Assembly: GCF_002836595.1 (NCBI RefSeq)
Contig: NZ_PJBB01000003.1
Location: 4,472,371 to 4,536,370 of the forward strand
Length of the DNA: 64,000 bases
Reading direction: 5' to 3'
Origin: Tenacibaculum sp. Bg11-29
Lineage (GTDB): Bacteria > Bacteroidota > Bacteroidia > Flavobacteriales > Flavobacteriaceae
Part shown: piece by piece, positions 9,194 to 19,282 of the stretch
Layout of the letters: each line of letters starts with the position of its first letter
Numbering within the stretch: position 1 is the stretch's first letter
Notes under the pieces: generated by a model
What the model was told of the DNA's origin: nothing
What the model saw: the letters and a program-made list of their open reading frames with translations, nothing else
Database searches by the model: none
Position numbers and translations under genes: made by a program

Positions 9194-9895
9194 ATGTTAA
9201 AAGCTGAAAATCTTACAAAAAAATATGGTGATTTTACCGCACTAGATTCATTGAATTTAAAAATAAGAGCAGGCGATATTTTTTGCCTGCTCGGCGCAAA
9301 TGGTGCAGGAAAATCTACCACTATAAACTTATTTTTAAATTTTATAGCACCTTCTTCAGGAAATGCTTTTGTTAATGGTTTTGATGTAGAGAAACACCCC
9401 AAAAAAACAAAACAGTGGCTATCCTATATTCCCGAAAATCTTCAATTGTACCAAGATATGACAGGACTTGAAAATCTTCATTTTTTTTGTGGTCTTCAAG
9501 GTGGAAATCAAAAAAAGGATGAATTAGCCTTTTTACTTTCACAATCAGGACTACAAGAAGATTTCATATTAAAAAGAGTTAGTAGTTACTCTAAAGGAAT
9601 GCGACAAAAAGTAGGTATTGCTTTAGCAAGAGCAAAAGGGGCTAAAATTTTACTTTTAGACGAACCTACATCTGGTTTAGATCCTAAGGCTAGTAATGAA
9701 TTTTCTCAACTTTTACTTGAAATGAAAGAACAAAAAGTTGCCACTTTAATGGCTACTCATGATCTTTTTCGTGCCAAAGACACAGGTACTCATATAGGAA
9801 TTATGAAAGAAGGTGTTTTGGTTGATTTAATGGAGTCTGATCAAGTTTCTTTTCAAGATTTAGAAAAAAAATACTTAAAACATATGCATACATAG
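9194..9895 (+). CDS. ABC transporter ATP-binding protein
   Basis: 233 aa. Walker A GANGAGKST (about residues 35-43), Q-loop region ENLQLYQDM, signature SSYSKGMRQK, Walker B KILLLDEPTSGLDP and switch MATHD are all present. It resembles ATPases paired with ABC-2/DUF3526 permeases (NosF type). It starts 9 bases after the lipoprotein gene. With the two following permeases it probably exports the peptide or a component of its pathway. Confidence 0.93.
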   Translation: MLKAENLTKKYGDFTALDSLNLKIRAGDIFCLLGANGAGKSTTINLFLNFIAPSSGNAFVNGFDVEKHPKKTKQWLSYIPENLQLYQDMTGLENLHFFCGLQGGNQKKDELAFLLSQSGLQEDFILKRVSSYSKGMRQKVGIALARAKGAKILLLDEPTSGLDPKASNEFSQLLLEMKEQKVATLMATHDLFRAKDTGTHIGIMKEGVLVDLMESDQVSFQDLEKKYLKHMHT

Positions 9896-9982
9896 TCTAA
9901 AACACGCTAAAAAACATGGAGACTAACCAACATATTTATATAGAGAATTACATCTTACCAATAAAAAATAAAATTTAAATAA

Positions 9983-11413
9983 ATGAAGAGTCAAATCTTT
10001 TTAATTGCTAAAAAAGAACTTAAAGGTGTAATCAGACAAAGTTCCTTAAAAATTTTGTTTACCATAATTATAATTCTATTGGGGTTTGCTGTATATGGAG
10101 GTCATATTGCCTATAAACATCAAATTACCATGGTAGAAACTGCTCAAGAAGAGAGAAGGGCTGAATGGTTAGATCAAGGAAATAAACATCCTCATATTGC
10201 CGCACACTATGGAACCTTTGTTTTTAAACAAAAAACACTTCTTAGTCTTTTCGATTTTGGTTTAGATACATACACAGGAACTTCTGTTTACTTAGAAGCT
10301 CACTATCCTCACGAATTCATGTTCAGACCTGTACAGGGATACGGAAATATGATTCGTTTTGGTGAATTAAGCGCTGCATTGGTACTTCAATTATTATTAC
10401 CACTCCTTATTATATTTATAACTTTTCAAACTTTCACCAAAGAAAGGGAAACAGGAACTTTTAAGCTATTGGTTAGTCAAGGTGTTTCAATAAGAACTAT
10501 TTATTTAGGTAAGGTTTTGGCTTACTTTATAATTATTTCAATAATAATAGTCCCGTTTTTTACAGCACTTTATTTCGTAGGAATAAATGAAACAACTAAT
10601 TCAGTGATAAGAGATATGGAACTTCGCATCGTACTCCTATTTCTTGTTTATATTGGATATTTATGGACTTTTACAAATTTTTCTGTGTGGATATCTCTTA
10701 AATCTTCTAACTCAAGAAGCGCTCTTTTAACACTCTTAATATTTTGGGTGGTAACCGGAATTATTATTCCTAAAACTTCGGCAAACTTAGGTGAAACACT
10801 ACACCCATTACCTTCTATGAAAATATACAAAGAAGGTATACAACATGATATTGCAAATGGAATGGCAATAAATGAATCTAAAGAAAAAAGGTTAGTCAAA
10901 CTAAAAGAAAATTATTTACAAAAATATAATGTTGATTCCATTCATAAACTCCCCTTAAATTTTAGTGGAATAGAAATGCAAGAAGGTGAAGAGTACGCTA
11001 ATAAAGTATACGATTTTCATGAAAAAAAACTACATAAAAAATTTGAGCTTCAAAATAAAACAGAAAGCTTAATGAGCTTTGTTGCCCCCTACATAGCTAT
11101 TAGAAATCTTTCTATGGCTTTTACTGCTACCGACTGGCACAGTTTCAATGATTTTCAAAGAAAAACAAAAACATACCGCAGGCATTTAATACGAACAATG
11201 AATAATGACATGGCAAAAAATTCACGCCATGGAGAGTTTTATGAGTACAAAGCTGGAAAAAACTTATGGGAAACAATCTCAGATTTCAAGTATAAAACAC
11301 TTTTTGTAACCAAAGTATTAAAATATTACAGGATAGAACTAGCTTCATTAACCTTTTGGTTTTTGGCAATGTTACTTCTAATACCCTCTTCTTTTAAAAG
11401 CAAAATGATATGA
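9983..11413 (+). CDS. ABC-2 / DUF3526-type permease, first of pair
   Basis: 476 aa. One N-terminal membrane segment (ILFTIIIILLGFAVYGG), a large outer loop with a FVFKQKTLLSLFDFGLDTYTG stretch, then LLQLLLPLLIIFITFQTFTKERETGTFKLL, the usual ABC-2 coupling region, and further membrane helices. A second large loop precedes a last helix near the C-terminus. Its end overlaps the next gene by four bases (ATGA), so the two permeases are translationally coupled and likely form a heterodimer with the ATPase encoded upstream. Confidence 0.85.
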   Translation: MKSQIFLIAKKELKGVIRQSSLKILFTIIIILLGFAVYGGHIAYKHQITMVETAQEERRAEWLDQGNKHPHIAAHYGTFVFKQKTLLSLFDFGLDTYTGTSVYLEAHYPHEFMFRPVQGYGNMIRFGELSAALVLQLLLPLLIIFITFQTFTKERETGTFKLLVSQGVSIRTIYLGKVLAYFIIISIIIVPFFTALYFVGINETTNSVIRDMELRIVLLFLVYIGYLWTFTNFSVWISLKSSNSRSALLTLLIFWVVTGIIIPKTSANLGETLHPLPSMKIYKEGIQHDIANGMAINESKEKRLVKLKENYLQKYNVDSIHKLPLNFSGIEMQEGEEYANKVYDFHEKKLHKKFELQNKTESLMSFVAPYIAIRNLSMAFTATDWHSFNDFQRKTKTYRRHLIRTMNNDMAKNSRHGEFYEYKAGKNLWETISDFKYKTLFVTKVLKYYRIELASLTFWFLAMLLLIPSSFKSKMI

Positions 11414-12852
11414 AGTTAATTTTACTATTATGGCAACGTGAAGGTATTTCTATTATTAGAAATATCTTTCAAATGATTCTATTAATCTCCATTGTTTTTT
11501 TAGGAATCTATGCGATATATTATGGGTATTCTACAATAACGAAACAACAGAAAACAATTGAAAATGTTCAAACTATTGAAAAAAATGAATTTAAGAACTA
11601 TATAAATAGTTTCAGTAACAAACGTACATCCGTCAAAGAAAAACAATTATTCAATATAGCTTCTGACCCAGCTTACGCATGGTATAGACATGAATATCAT
11701 GCGGTTTTAAATCCTCATAGTTTAGCGCATATGTCATTAGGCCAAAGAGATATAGAACCTTATTACCGTAAACTAACAGCTGCGAGCCTATATTATCAAT
11801 TGTTTGAAAATGAATTAGCCAATCCTCTAAAACTATACATAGGAAATTTTGACCTTTCTTTTGTTCTTATTTATTTATTTCCCTTACTTATAATAGTCTT
11901 TACTTACGGATTATACGCTGAAGAAAAAGAAAACGGAATGCTTCCTCTATTAAGGTTACAAACCGTAGGATTAAGAAAAATATTATTGATTAGAATTTCT
12001 TTTTATTACCTCTTAATTGTAGGCTTAGGAATCCTTTTATCTTCTATTGGTTTTTTTATAGCTCCTAAAACAGAAAATTTAACCATCTTTTTATGGATAG
12101 CTACCATTTTATGCTACTTCAGTTTTTGGTTTGCTTTAATGTTCTTTTTAGTTAGTCTTAAAAAAAACTCTTCTCTAACAGCAATCTCTGCTGCTGGTTT
12201 ATGGCTTCTATTTCTAATTGTTTTACCAGCCATATTAAATGTATATGCAAACATTGCATACCCAATAGATAATATGTCGCTTGCTGATATTACCCGAAGA
12301 AAAAGCCTCGAAAACGAAGAAGATTTAGACGAAGCTAAGGCTGTTATTGAGGAATATTTACACCATCGAGATGACTTAAAAGGTGCTAAGGCTTTAATTG
12401 ATGTAAACACAATGTCCAAAGCTTATGCTGCCTTTACCGCACTCAACGACAACCACCATAAAAAGGAAGTCGTTGATTATTTTAACCAAATTGAACTACG
12501 TCAAAAATGGATTTCATTATTTCAATGGGCTAATCCTGCTGTAAATACACAAAGTATTTTGAATGAAATTACCGAAACGGATGCTGTAATTTTTCAAGCC
12601 TTTCATCAATCAATTACTAATTTTCACAAAGAGATTACTCATTTTTATTTCGATAAATTGTTTTTAAACAAACAAATAAAAAATAAAGACTACGAAAATC
12701 TTCCTAAATTCAATTTAACAGTAGACTACATATCCAAAATCCAAAATATTAAAGGTGGTTTAATAGAAATTATAATCATCTCTTTTTTCCTTTTTGGTTT
12801 ATCATTAGTTCTTTTCAATAAAACTATTTTCTTAAAGGCCCTTAAAAAATAG
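11410..12852 (+). CDS. ABC-2 / DUF3526-type permease, second of pair
   Basis: 480 aa with the same layout as its neighbour: N-terminal helix (IFQMILLISIVFLGIYAIYYG), large loop, LSFVLIYLFPLLIIVFTYGLYAEEKENGML, several helices, a second loop with the TRRKSLENEED region, and a C-terminal helix. The shared GNFDLSFVLIYLFPLL layout fits DUF3526-type ABC-2 proteins. The start is fixed by the four-base overlap with the upstream permease. Confidence 0.85.
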   Translation: MKLILLLWQREGISIIRNIFQMILLISIVFLGIYAIYYGYSTITKQQKTIENVQTIEKNEFKNYINSFSNKRTSVKEKQLFNIASDPAYAWYRHEYHAVLNPHSLAHMSLGQRDIEPYYRKLTAASLYYQLFENELANPLKLYIGNFDLSFVLIYLFPLLIIVFTYGLYAEEKENGMLPLLRLQTVGLRKILLIRISFYYLLIVGLGILLSSIGFFIAPKTENLTIFLWIATILCYFSFWFALMFFLVSLKKNSSLTAISAAGLWLLFLIVLPAILNVYANIAYPIDNMSLADITRRKSLENEEDLDEAKAVIEEYLHHRDDLKGAKALIDVNTMSKAYAAFTALNDNHHKKEVVDYFNQIELRQKWISLFQWANPAVNTQSILNEITETDAVIFQAFHQSITNFHKEITHFYFDKLFLNKQIKNKDYENLPKFNLTVDYISKIQNIKGGLIEIIIISFFLFGLSLVLFNKTIFLKALKK

Positions 12853-12871
12853 CTTCTTAAAATATATTTCT

Positions 12872-14221
12872 ATGAAATTTACATTGCGAAAGCCTAAAAA
12901 AAAACACGATTTTATTAACGATAGTTTATGGAAACTAATGTTAAAACTATCTATCCCTGCTATTTTAGGGATGATGGTTGTATCTATTAATGGGCTCATT
13001 GATATATTTTACACTAGTTATTTTATAGGAATCAAAGCCTTTACAGGGGTATCAATGTTGTTTCCTTTAATGCTAGTAGTTACAAGTGTTACTGTTTTTG
13101 TTGCTGCTGGCTCCGCATCGGTTCTTAGTAGAGCTATAGGTGCAAATAATATTGAAATTCAACAAAAAATAATCCCTAATATGATAGCACTATCCTTAAT
13201 TGGAGCTGCTATAATCACAATCCCTGGCATAATTTTTTCTCATGAAATAGTTTCACTATTAGGTATATCAGAAGAATTATTCACCTATGCTTTAAATTAT
13301 TATACCGTATATATTCTTGGTGCATTTTTTAGTATCTACGGGCTTTCAGCCAATAGTTTAATACGCGCTGAAGGTAAAATAGGCCAAGCCATGCGTTTTA
13401 CTTTAATCTCTGTAGTCCTAAACCTTCTACTAACTCCTTTATTTATTGGAGTATTTGACATGGGAGTTGCTGGGGCTGCATGGAGCAGTATTCTAACAAT
13501 GTTTTTATATAGCGCCTTAACATCTTTATATTTCATTCAAGGAAAGGCAACATTTAGCACCACTAAGTTTCGTATAAAATTAGAACCTAAAATTCTTAAG
13601 AGTGTCTTAAGTATTGGCTTTTCAGCATTTTCAATGCAGCTCTCTAATATATTTAGACAGTTTATATTATTTAGATTAGTAGTAATATATGGTAACCTAG
13701 AGGCAATGGCTTTTTTTAATGCAGCTTTTAGAATGTTTTCCTTTTTAGCGATTCCTATTTTAGGACTTTATCAGTCAATGCAACCAATTATCGGAATTAA
13801 TTATGGTGCCAAAAAAAAACACAGGTGTATTAAAAGTGTCTCTATTTATAGGCTAGCAGGAATTACGCTTGGTATAGTACTGGTAATTCCTATGCTTATT
13901 TTTCCTGAAGTTATAATTAATATTATGCTACCTAATAAAGAACTTAGTCAAACAGAAATATTAAATCTGCAAATGATTTTGTGCATTTTATTATTTATAC
14001 CAATATCATCTAGTAGCATCGTACTTTTTCAAGGTATAGGTAAAGCTAAATTGGCTACCTTATTGCCAGTAGGTCGTCAGCTATTCCTTTTCGTTCCAAT
14101 TATATTAATTTTCACCAAATACTACACTATTCAAGGAGTGTATTATGGCCTTTTATTAGAAAGTGCACTTTATGCTTTAGTTTTATGGATTATATCTCGA
14201 CGAACTCTTCAAAAACTATAA
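12872..14221 (+). CDS. MATE family efflux transporter
   Basis: 449 aa with about twelve membrane helices in two halves. LSIPAILGMMVVSINGLIDIFY at the N-terminus, GANNIEIQQ and the second-half QSMQPIIGINYGAKKK are typical of the MATE/NorM fold. It is the last gene of the cluster, 19 bases after the permease. Methanobactin loci use a MATE protein (MbnM) to export the peptide, so the same role is plausible here; general drug efflux is the alternative. Confidence 0.9.
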   Translation: MKFTLRKPKKKHDFINDSLWKLMLKLSIPAILGMMVVSINGLIDIFYTSYFIGIKAFTGVSMLFPLMLVVTSVTVFVAAGSASVLSRAIGANNIEIQQKIIPNMIALSLIGAAIITIPGIIFSHEIVSLLGISEELFTYALNYYTVYILGAFFSIYGLSANSLIRAEGKIGQAMRFTLISVVLNLLLTPLFIGVFDMGVAGAAWSSILTMFLYSALTSLYFIQGKATFSTTKFRIKLEPKILKSVLSIGFSAFSMQLSNIFRQFILFRLVVIYGNLEAMAFFNAAFRMFSFLAIPILGLYQSMQPIIGINYGAKKKHRCIKSVSIYRLAGITLGIVLVIPMLIFPEVIINIMLPNKELSQTEILNLQMILCILLFIPISSSSIVLFQGIGKAKLATLLPVGRQLFLFVPIILIFTKYYTIQGVYYGLLLESALYALVLWIISRRTLQKL

Positions 14222-14267
14222 CTATACATAACGTCATAAGAAACAGAAAGTTTAATCATTAAGATAA

Positions 14268-14864
14268 TTATTTTTTTTGAGCTACAACATGAAAAACATG
14301 CCAAAATTTTTCTTTCCCTGATAATGTTTTTCCTTCTTTAGTAGTTTCCTTAAAATATAATAATTCAAAACCTTCAAATAAACTCTTTATAGCCTTTTCA
14401 TCGTGAAAGATCATTTCATTATTAGAACTCCATGAGTCCTTTACTCCAAAAAAATGCCCACAAAAATAACCTTTAGTATTAATACTTTTAAGAATAACAG
14501 CCCAAAGATTTTCAAATTTATCTGGATGGCAAAAAGGCAAAGAAAAGGTTGCATTAACCAGATCAACACTAGGCAACTCTTTTAAACTTTCAAAAGAAGT
14601 ACTTTTAAAAGTAATTTTGGGTATGTGTTCAGTCTTTATATTCTTTTGTATATGCAACAAAGAATCTGATTCTTTATCTATAGCCAATACCTCTAAACCT
14701 TCATTTAGCATCGCAAAAGTATCCACCCCATTACCACAGCCTAAATCAATAGCTTTAAATTCGTTTAAATCACCTTTACTTTTCATTAAAACTAACGCCT
14801 GACTCAGTGTATAAGCAGGAGGATGATTTTCTTTACCTACTTTATCGTAATGTACTTTCCACAT
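14268..14864 (-). CDS. class I SAM-dependent methyltransferase, TehB-like
   Basis: 198 aa. Motif I IDLGCGNGVDTFAML (about residues 41-54), the acidic post-I residue in VLAIDKESDS, and NATFSLPFCHPDKF as motif IV fit small Rossmann methyltransferases annotated as tellurite resistance TehB-like. It converges with the MATE gene, 46 bases apart, so it is probably not part of that operon. Substrate unknown. Confidence 0.8.
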   Translation of the reverse strand: MWKVHYDKVGKENHPPAYTLSQALVLMKSKGDLNEFKAIDLGCGNGVDTFAMLNEGLEVLAIDKESDSLLHIQKNIKTEHIPKITFKSTSFESLKELPSVDLVNATFSLPFCHPDKFENLWAVILKSINTKGYFCGHFFGVKDSWSSNNEMIFHDEKAIKSLFEGFELLYFKETTKEGKTLSGKEKFWHVFHVVAQKK

Positions 14865-15050
14865 CTTTTTTTCATTCTTGTTCTTAACAAAAATAACGAA
14901 GTAATTACTTTTACAGCAATAATTTATCGATTCTTTAACACCTTTTTTTATACGTTTTTAAAATTTCAATTCAACCTATATTCACCGCATCTTATTTCTT
15001 TTAATTGACTATTACTTCATCTATAAATCACATAAATTTCCATTTAAAAT

Positions 15051-15094
15051 TAATCAATAAAAAAACCTAAACAATAAAGATATTGTTTAGGTTT
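15051..15094 (-). terminator. terminator of purM
   Basis: 14-bp perfect stem (arms 15063-15076 and 15081-15094) with a four-base loop; on the reverse strand it is followed by a T-run. It lies 43 bases after the purM stop. The rest of 14865-15137 shows nothing else. Confidence 0.88.
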
Positions 15095-15137
15095 AAATAA
15101 TTTAACACTATTAAAATAGCCATTTAGGTACTTTTAT

Positions 15138-16316
15138 TTAATATTCAAAAGTTCCAAATTCACTATTTATAGTTAATTTCTTAGTTTCAGAAGCTTCTAC
15201 TCTACCTACAATTTGAGCATTTACATTGTATGATTTAGAAATAGCTATAATATTTTCAGCTATTTCTGGAGATACATAAAGCTCCATTCTATGCCCACAG
15301 TTAAATACTTGATACATTTCTTTCCAATCTGTTTTAGATTGTTCTTGTATCAATTTAAATAAAGGAGGTATTGGAAACATATTATCTTTTACAATATGTA
15401 GTGCATCTACAAAATGTAAAATTTTAGTTTGTGCTCCACCAGAACAATGAATCATTCCGTGAACAGTATCTGAATTAAATTTTGATAAAATTTCTTTAAT
15501 AATTGGTGCATACGTTCTTGTTGGAGACAATACTAATTTACCAGCATCAATTGGAGAATTTTCAACAGCATCAGTTAATTTTGCTTTTCCTGAATATACT
15601 AAATCTGCAGGAACTGCTGCATCATAACTTTCAGGATATTTAGCCGCTAAATAATTATCAAAAACATCGTGTCTTGCAGAAGTTAATCCGTTAGAGCCCA
15701 TTCCGCCATTATATTCAGTTTCATAACTTGCTTGTCCAAAAGATTCTAAACCAACAATTACATCGCCTGCTTTTATATTTGCATTATCAACAACATCAGT
15801 ACGTTTCATACGAGCTGTTACTGTAGAATCTACAATAATTGTACGTACTAAATCACCAACATCGGCAGTTTCACCTCCTGTAGAATGAATCGTTACTCCA
15901 AAACCTTTAAGATCTTCAATTAACTCTTCAGTTCCGTTAATAATTGCAGATAAAACTTCTCCTGGAATTTTACTTTTATTACGTCCAATAGTAGAAGATA
16001 ACATAATGTTATCTGTAGCACCAACACATAACAAATCGTCGATATTCATTATTAAAGCATCTTGCGCAATACCTTTCCAAACAGAAATATCTCCTGTTTC
16101 TTTCCAATACATGTATGCTAACGATGATTTTGTACCTGCTCCATCAGCATGCATAATCAAACAATAATCTTCATCGTTTGTTAAATAATCTGGAACAATT
16201 TTACAGAAAGCTTTCGGAAATAATCCTTTATCGATATTCTTAATTGCATTATGCACATCTTCTTTAGATGCTGAAACTCCGCGTTGTGCATAGCGCTTAG
16301 ATACTTCGTTACTCAT
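15138..16316 (-). CDS. purM: phosphoribosylformylglycinamidine cyclo-ligase (AIR synthetase)
   Basis: 392 aa. Makes aminoimidazole ribotide from FGAM in purine synthesis. The family features are clear: MHADGAGTKSSLAYMYWK, DALIMNIDDLLCVGA, STGGETADVGD and the HCSGGAQTKILHF glycine-rich stretch. The long Bacteroidota-type PurM fits this length. It stands alone with its own terminator. Confidence 0.93.
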   Translation of the reverse strand: MSNEVSKRYAQRGVSASKEDVHNAIKNIDKGLFPKAFCKIVPDYLTNDEDYCLIMHADGAGTKSSLAYMYWKETGDISVWKGIAQDALIMNIDDLLCVGATDNIMLSSTIGRNKSKIPGEVLSAIINGTEELIEDLKGFGVTIHSTGGETADVGDLVRTIIVDSTVTARMKRTDVVDNANIKAGDVIVGLESFGQASYETEYNGGMGSNGLTSARHDVFDNYLAAKYPESYDAAVPADLVYSGKAKLTDAVENSPIDAGKLVLSPTRTYAPIIKEILSKFNSDTVHGMIHCSGGAQTKILHFVDALHIVKDNMFPIPPLFKLIQEQSKTDWKEMYQVFNCGHRMELYVSPEIAENIIAISKSYNVNAQIVGRVEASETKKLTINSEFGTFEY

Positions 16317-16377
16317 GTGTTATGTTGTTGTTTTGTTGCCGCGAAATTACTCTAAAAACGGCAAATATTCAAAGTTA

Positions 16378-16863
16378 TTAAAGCTTTTTACTTCTACGTT
16401 CATACAAAACAGTATCTCTCCATACACAATCTTGTTCTGCTATTTTTTCTCTAACACCAATTAATCTAAATTCATTTTTAGGATATAGCTTAACACTTCC
16501 TATATTTTCAGGAAATAAACTAGCATATAAAGTCCAAATCCCGTTTTCTTCAGATGATTTTATAAGTTTTTTTATTAATTCTCCTCCAACTCCTTTGTCT
16601 GAAGAATCCAAAGAAACATATACACTTACTTCTGCCACACCTTTATAGGCTTCTCTTTTAGAAACAGGTGCAATTGCGCACCACCCAATTATCTCATCGT
16701 TATCTATTGCTACAAATCTTGAATGCGTATGATGGTTTTCATTCCAATCATTCCATTTTGGAACTCTAGCTCTAAAAGTTGCCTTTTTTGTATCTATACC
16801 GTCTTTATAAATAATTGCAACTTCACACCAATGTTCTTCTTTTAGTTTTTTAATTTTCCTAAT
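16378..16863 (-). pseudogene. GNAT acetyltransferase lacking a standard start codon
   Basis: A GNAT of the phosphinothricin-acetyltransferase type is encoded in one open frame from about 16863 (RKIKKLKEEHWCEVAIIYK..., then RFVAIDNDEIIGWCAIAP) through VYVSLDSSDKGVGGELI to WRDTVLYERRSKKL, about 161 aa, the usual family length. No in-frame ATG, GTG or TTG exists at the expected start; ATT at 16863 is the nearest candidate and the first ATG (16638) would delete half the fold. Either a rare ATT start or a gene that lost its start codon. Confidence 0.6.
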
Positions 16864-16909
16864 AAAAATGATTAAGAAGTGGAGTTCGGAAAATTTTTAA
16901 TCTTACAAT

Positions 16910-19093
16910 TTAACGTGTAAACAGCAACTCTCTATATTTTGTTAAAGGCCATAAATTATCATCAACCATTAACTCTAACTTATCGCAGTGATAACGAATT
17001 TCATCAAAAAACGGCTTTACTTTATCACAGTAAGCATCTGCATTTTTTTGCCCATCAAACTTGTTTGCTTTTTTGCGCTCTTCAGTCATCTTTTCAATTT
17101 TAGAATTGATTCCTGATATATGACCAGATATTTTCTGAATTAAATCAATTTGTTCTTTTGCGTATTGCTCAAAACCTTTTCCAAAGATTTCTTTTAATCC
17201 TTTTACATTTTCTATTAATGTATTTTGATATTGAATCGCTGTAGGAATTACATGATTTCTTGCAACATCTCCTAAAACTCTACTTTCTATTTGAATTCGC
17301 TTAGAATATTCTTCTAATTCAATTTCATGACGTGCGGCTACTTCTACTTTATTCATCACATTCATTTCTTCAAAAAGTGAAATTGCTTTTTTTGAAATTT
17401 TTGCTTTTAAGGCCTCAGGGGTTGTTTTATTATTGCTCAACCCTCTTTTTACTGCTTCTTTCTCCCATGCATCTCCATAACCATCACCTTCAAATCTAAT
17501 TTTCTTTGATGCTTTAATGTATTCTCTTAATACATTAAAAACAGCTTCGTCTTTTTTAAGATTCTTTGCTTCAACCAATTCATCTACCTCAACTTTAAAT
17601 TCTTTTAATTGCTTTGCTATAATTGTGTTTAAAACCGTCATTGGTCCTGCACAGTTAGACCAAGAACCTACAGCTCTTAATTCAAACTTATTACCTGTAA
17701 AAGCAAAAGGTGAAGTTCTATTTCTATCGGTATTATCTAATAATATTTCAGGTATTTTACCTACAATATTTAGCTTTAAATCAGTTTTCTCTTTAGGTGA
17801 TAATTTACCTTTTGTTACATTTTCTAACTCATCTAACACCGCTGATAATTGCGAACCAATAAACACTGATATTATTGCTGGAGGCGCTTCGTTAGCACCC
17901 AAACGATGATCATTACTTGCGCTTGCTATTGAAGCTCTAATTAATTCTTCATAATCATGAACCGCCTTAATTGTGTTTACAAAAAAGGCTAAGAACTGTA
18001 AATTTTTCATTGGTGTTTTCCCAGGGCTCAATAAATTAACTCCTGTATTTGTTGCTAAAGACCAATTATTATGTTTTCCCGATCCATTAATTCCTGCAAA
18101 TGGTTTTTCGTGAAATAACACTTTAAATTGATGGCGTTGTGATACTTTTTCCATCACATCCATTAACAGCGAATTATGATCTACGGCTAAATTTGCTTCT
18201 TCAAAAATTGGTGCTAATTCAAACTGATTTGGAGCCACCTCATTATGACGTGTTTTTACAGGAACGCCTAACAACATACATTCTTGCTCTAAATCTCTCA
18301 TAAAACTCATTACTCTGTCTGGAATAGAACCGAAATAATGATCATCTAATTGTTGTCCTTTTGCTGGTGAATGCCCTAATAATGTCCTTCCTGTCATCAT
18401 TAAATCAGGACGTGCTGACATTAAAGCAGTATCTATTAAAAAATATTCTTGTTCCCAACCTAACGTTGCGTTTACTTTTGAAACATTTTTATCAAAAAAC
18501 TTACAAACTGCTGTTGCAGCTGTATCTACCGCTTGTAAGGCTCTTAATAACGGTGCTTTATTATCTAGTGCTTCCCCTGTGTATGCAACAAAAACTGTTG
18601 GTATACACAAAGTTGTTCCATATACAAATGCTGGTGATGTAGGATCCCATGCTGTATAACCACGAGCTTCAAATGTATTTCTAATACCTCCATTCGGAAA
18701 ACTAGATGCGTCTGGTTCTTGTTGCACTAACTGACCACCATCAAAACGTTCCATCGCACCACCACCTTCAATAGTTTCAAAAAAAGCATCATGCTTTTCT
18801 GCTGTTGCACCTGTTAATGGCTGAAACCAATGCGTATAATGTGTTGCTCCTTTAGATAAAGCCCAATCTTTCATACTTACCGCAATCTGATCAGCAATTT
18901 TTCGATCTATCTTACTACCAAACTCAACAGCATCCATTACACTTTGGTACGCATCTTTTGTCATATACTGACGCATTGTTTGCGTATTAAAAACATTTTC
19001 TCCAAACAATTCAGAGCGTCTCCCCTTTTCTTCTATAAAAACAGGTTTTCTATGTAAAGTTTCTTTTAAAGCACTAAATCTTAAAGTAGACAT
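16910..19093 (-). CDS. glnN: glutamine synthetase type III
   Basis: 727 aa, the normal GSIII length. Catalytic-fold motifs include GWEQEYFLID, NEVAPNQFELAPIFE, GINGSGKHNNWSLAT and DNTDRNRTSPFAFTGNKFELRAVGS. It condenses glutamate and ammonia in the cytoplasm. The start MSTLRFSALKE at 19093 is chosen; an upstream in-frame ATG at 19120 adds nine unlikely residues. Divergent from a type II glutamine synthetase gene, so both may share nitrogen control. Confidence 0.93.
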   Translation of the reverse strand: MSTLRFSALKETLHRKPVFIEEKGRRSELFGENVFNTQTMRQYMTKDAYQSVMDAVEFGSKIDRKIADQIAVSMKDWALSKGATHYTHWFQPLTGATAEKHDAFFETIEGGGAMERFDGGQLVQQEPDASSFPNGGIRNTFEARGYTAWDPTSPAFVYGTTLCIPTVFVAYTGEALDNKAPLLRALQAVDTAATAVCKFFDKNVSKVNATLGWEQEYFLIDTALMSARPDLMMTGRTLLGHSPAKGQQLDDHYFGSIPDRVMSFMRDLEQECMLLGVPVKTRHNEVAPNQFELAPIFEEANLAVDHNSLLMDVMEKVSQRHQFKVLFHEKPFAGINGSGKHNNWSLATNTGVNLLSPGKTPMKNLQFLAFFVNTIKAVHDYEELIRASIASASNDHRLGANEAPPAIISVFIGSQLSAVLDELENVTKGKLSPKEKTDLKLNIVGKIPEILLDNTDRNRTSPFAFTGNKFELRAVGSWSNCAGPMTVLNTIIAKQLKEFKVEVDELVEAKNLKKDEAVFNVLREYIKASKKIRFEGDGYGDAWEKEAVKRGLSNNKTTPEALKAKISKKAISLFEEMNVMNKVEVAARHEIELEEYSKRIQIESRVLGDVARNHVIPTAIQYQNTLIENVKGLKEIFGKGFEQYAKEQIDLIQKISGHISGINSKIEKMTEERKKANKFDGQKNADAYCDKVKPFFDEIRYHCDKLELMVDDNLWPLTKYRELLFTR

Positions 19094-19149
19094 TATATAT
19101 GGTGTAAGTTTCGATATCAAAAATACATATTTTAATCTATTTTACAATA

Positions 19150-19171
19150 TACCCCTAAAAAAATAGGGGTA
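19150..19171. promoter_or_regulatory. palindromic operator between the two glutamine synthetase genes
   Basis: 8-bp inverted repeat TACCCCTA / TAGGGGTA separated by six A. A further half-site-like TACCCCC occurs at about 19202. It is centred in the 189-bp divergent promoter region. A nitrogen-responsive regulator site is inferred. Confidence 0.55.
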
Positions 19172-19282
19172 AAATTAAATTATTGCTAATTTTAAAAGTT
19201 TACCCCCTTAAAATTTTAATATTAAAGATAAAATATTCATTTTTGCATTGAATTTAATTCTAAAAAATAAATTCTCATTACC

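Noticed and set aside
9916..9978. 20-codon frame between the ABC ATPase and first permease genes
   Set aside because: Short, no ribosome-binding or homology evidence; the 87-base gap could hold it by chance.
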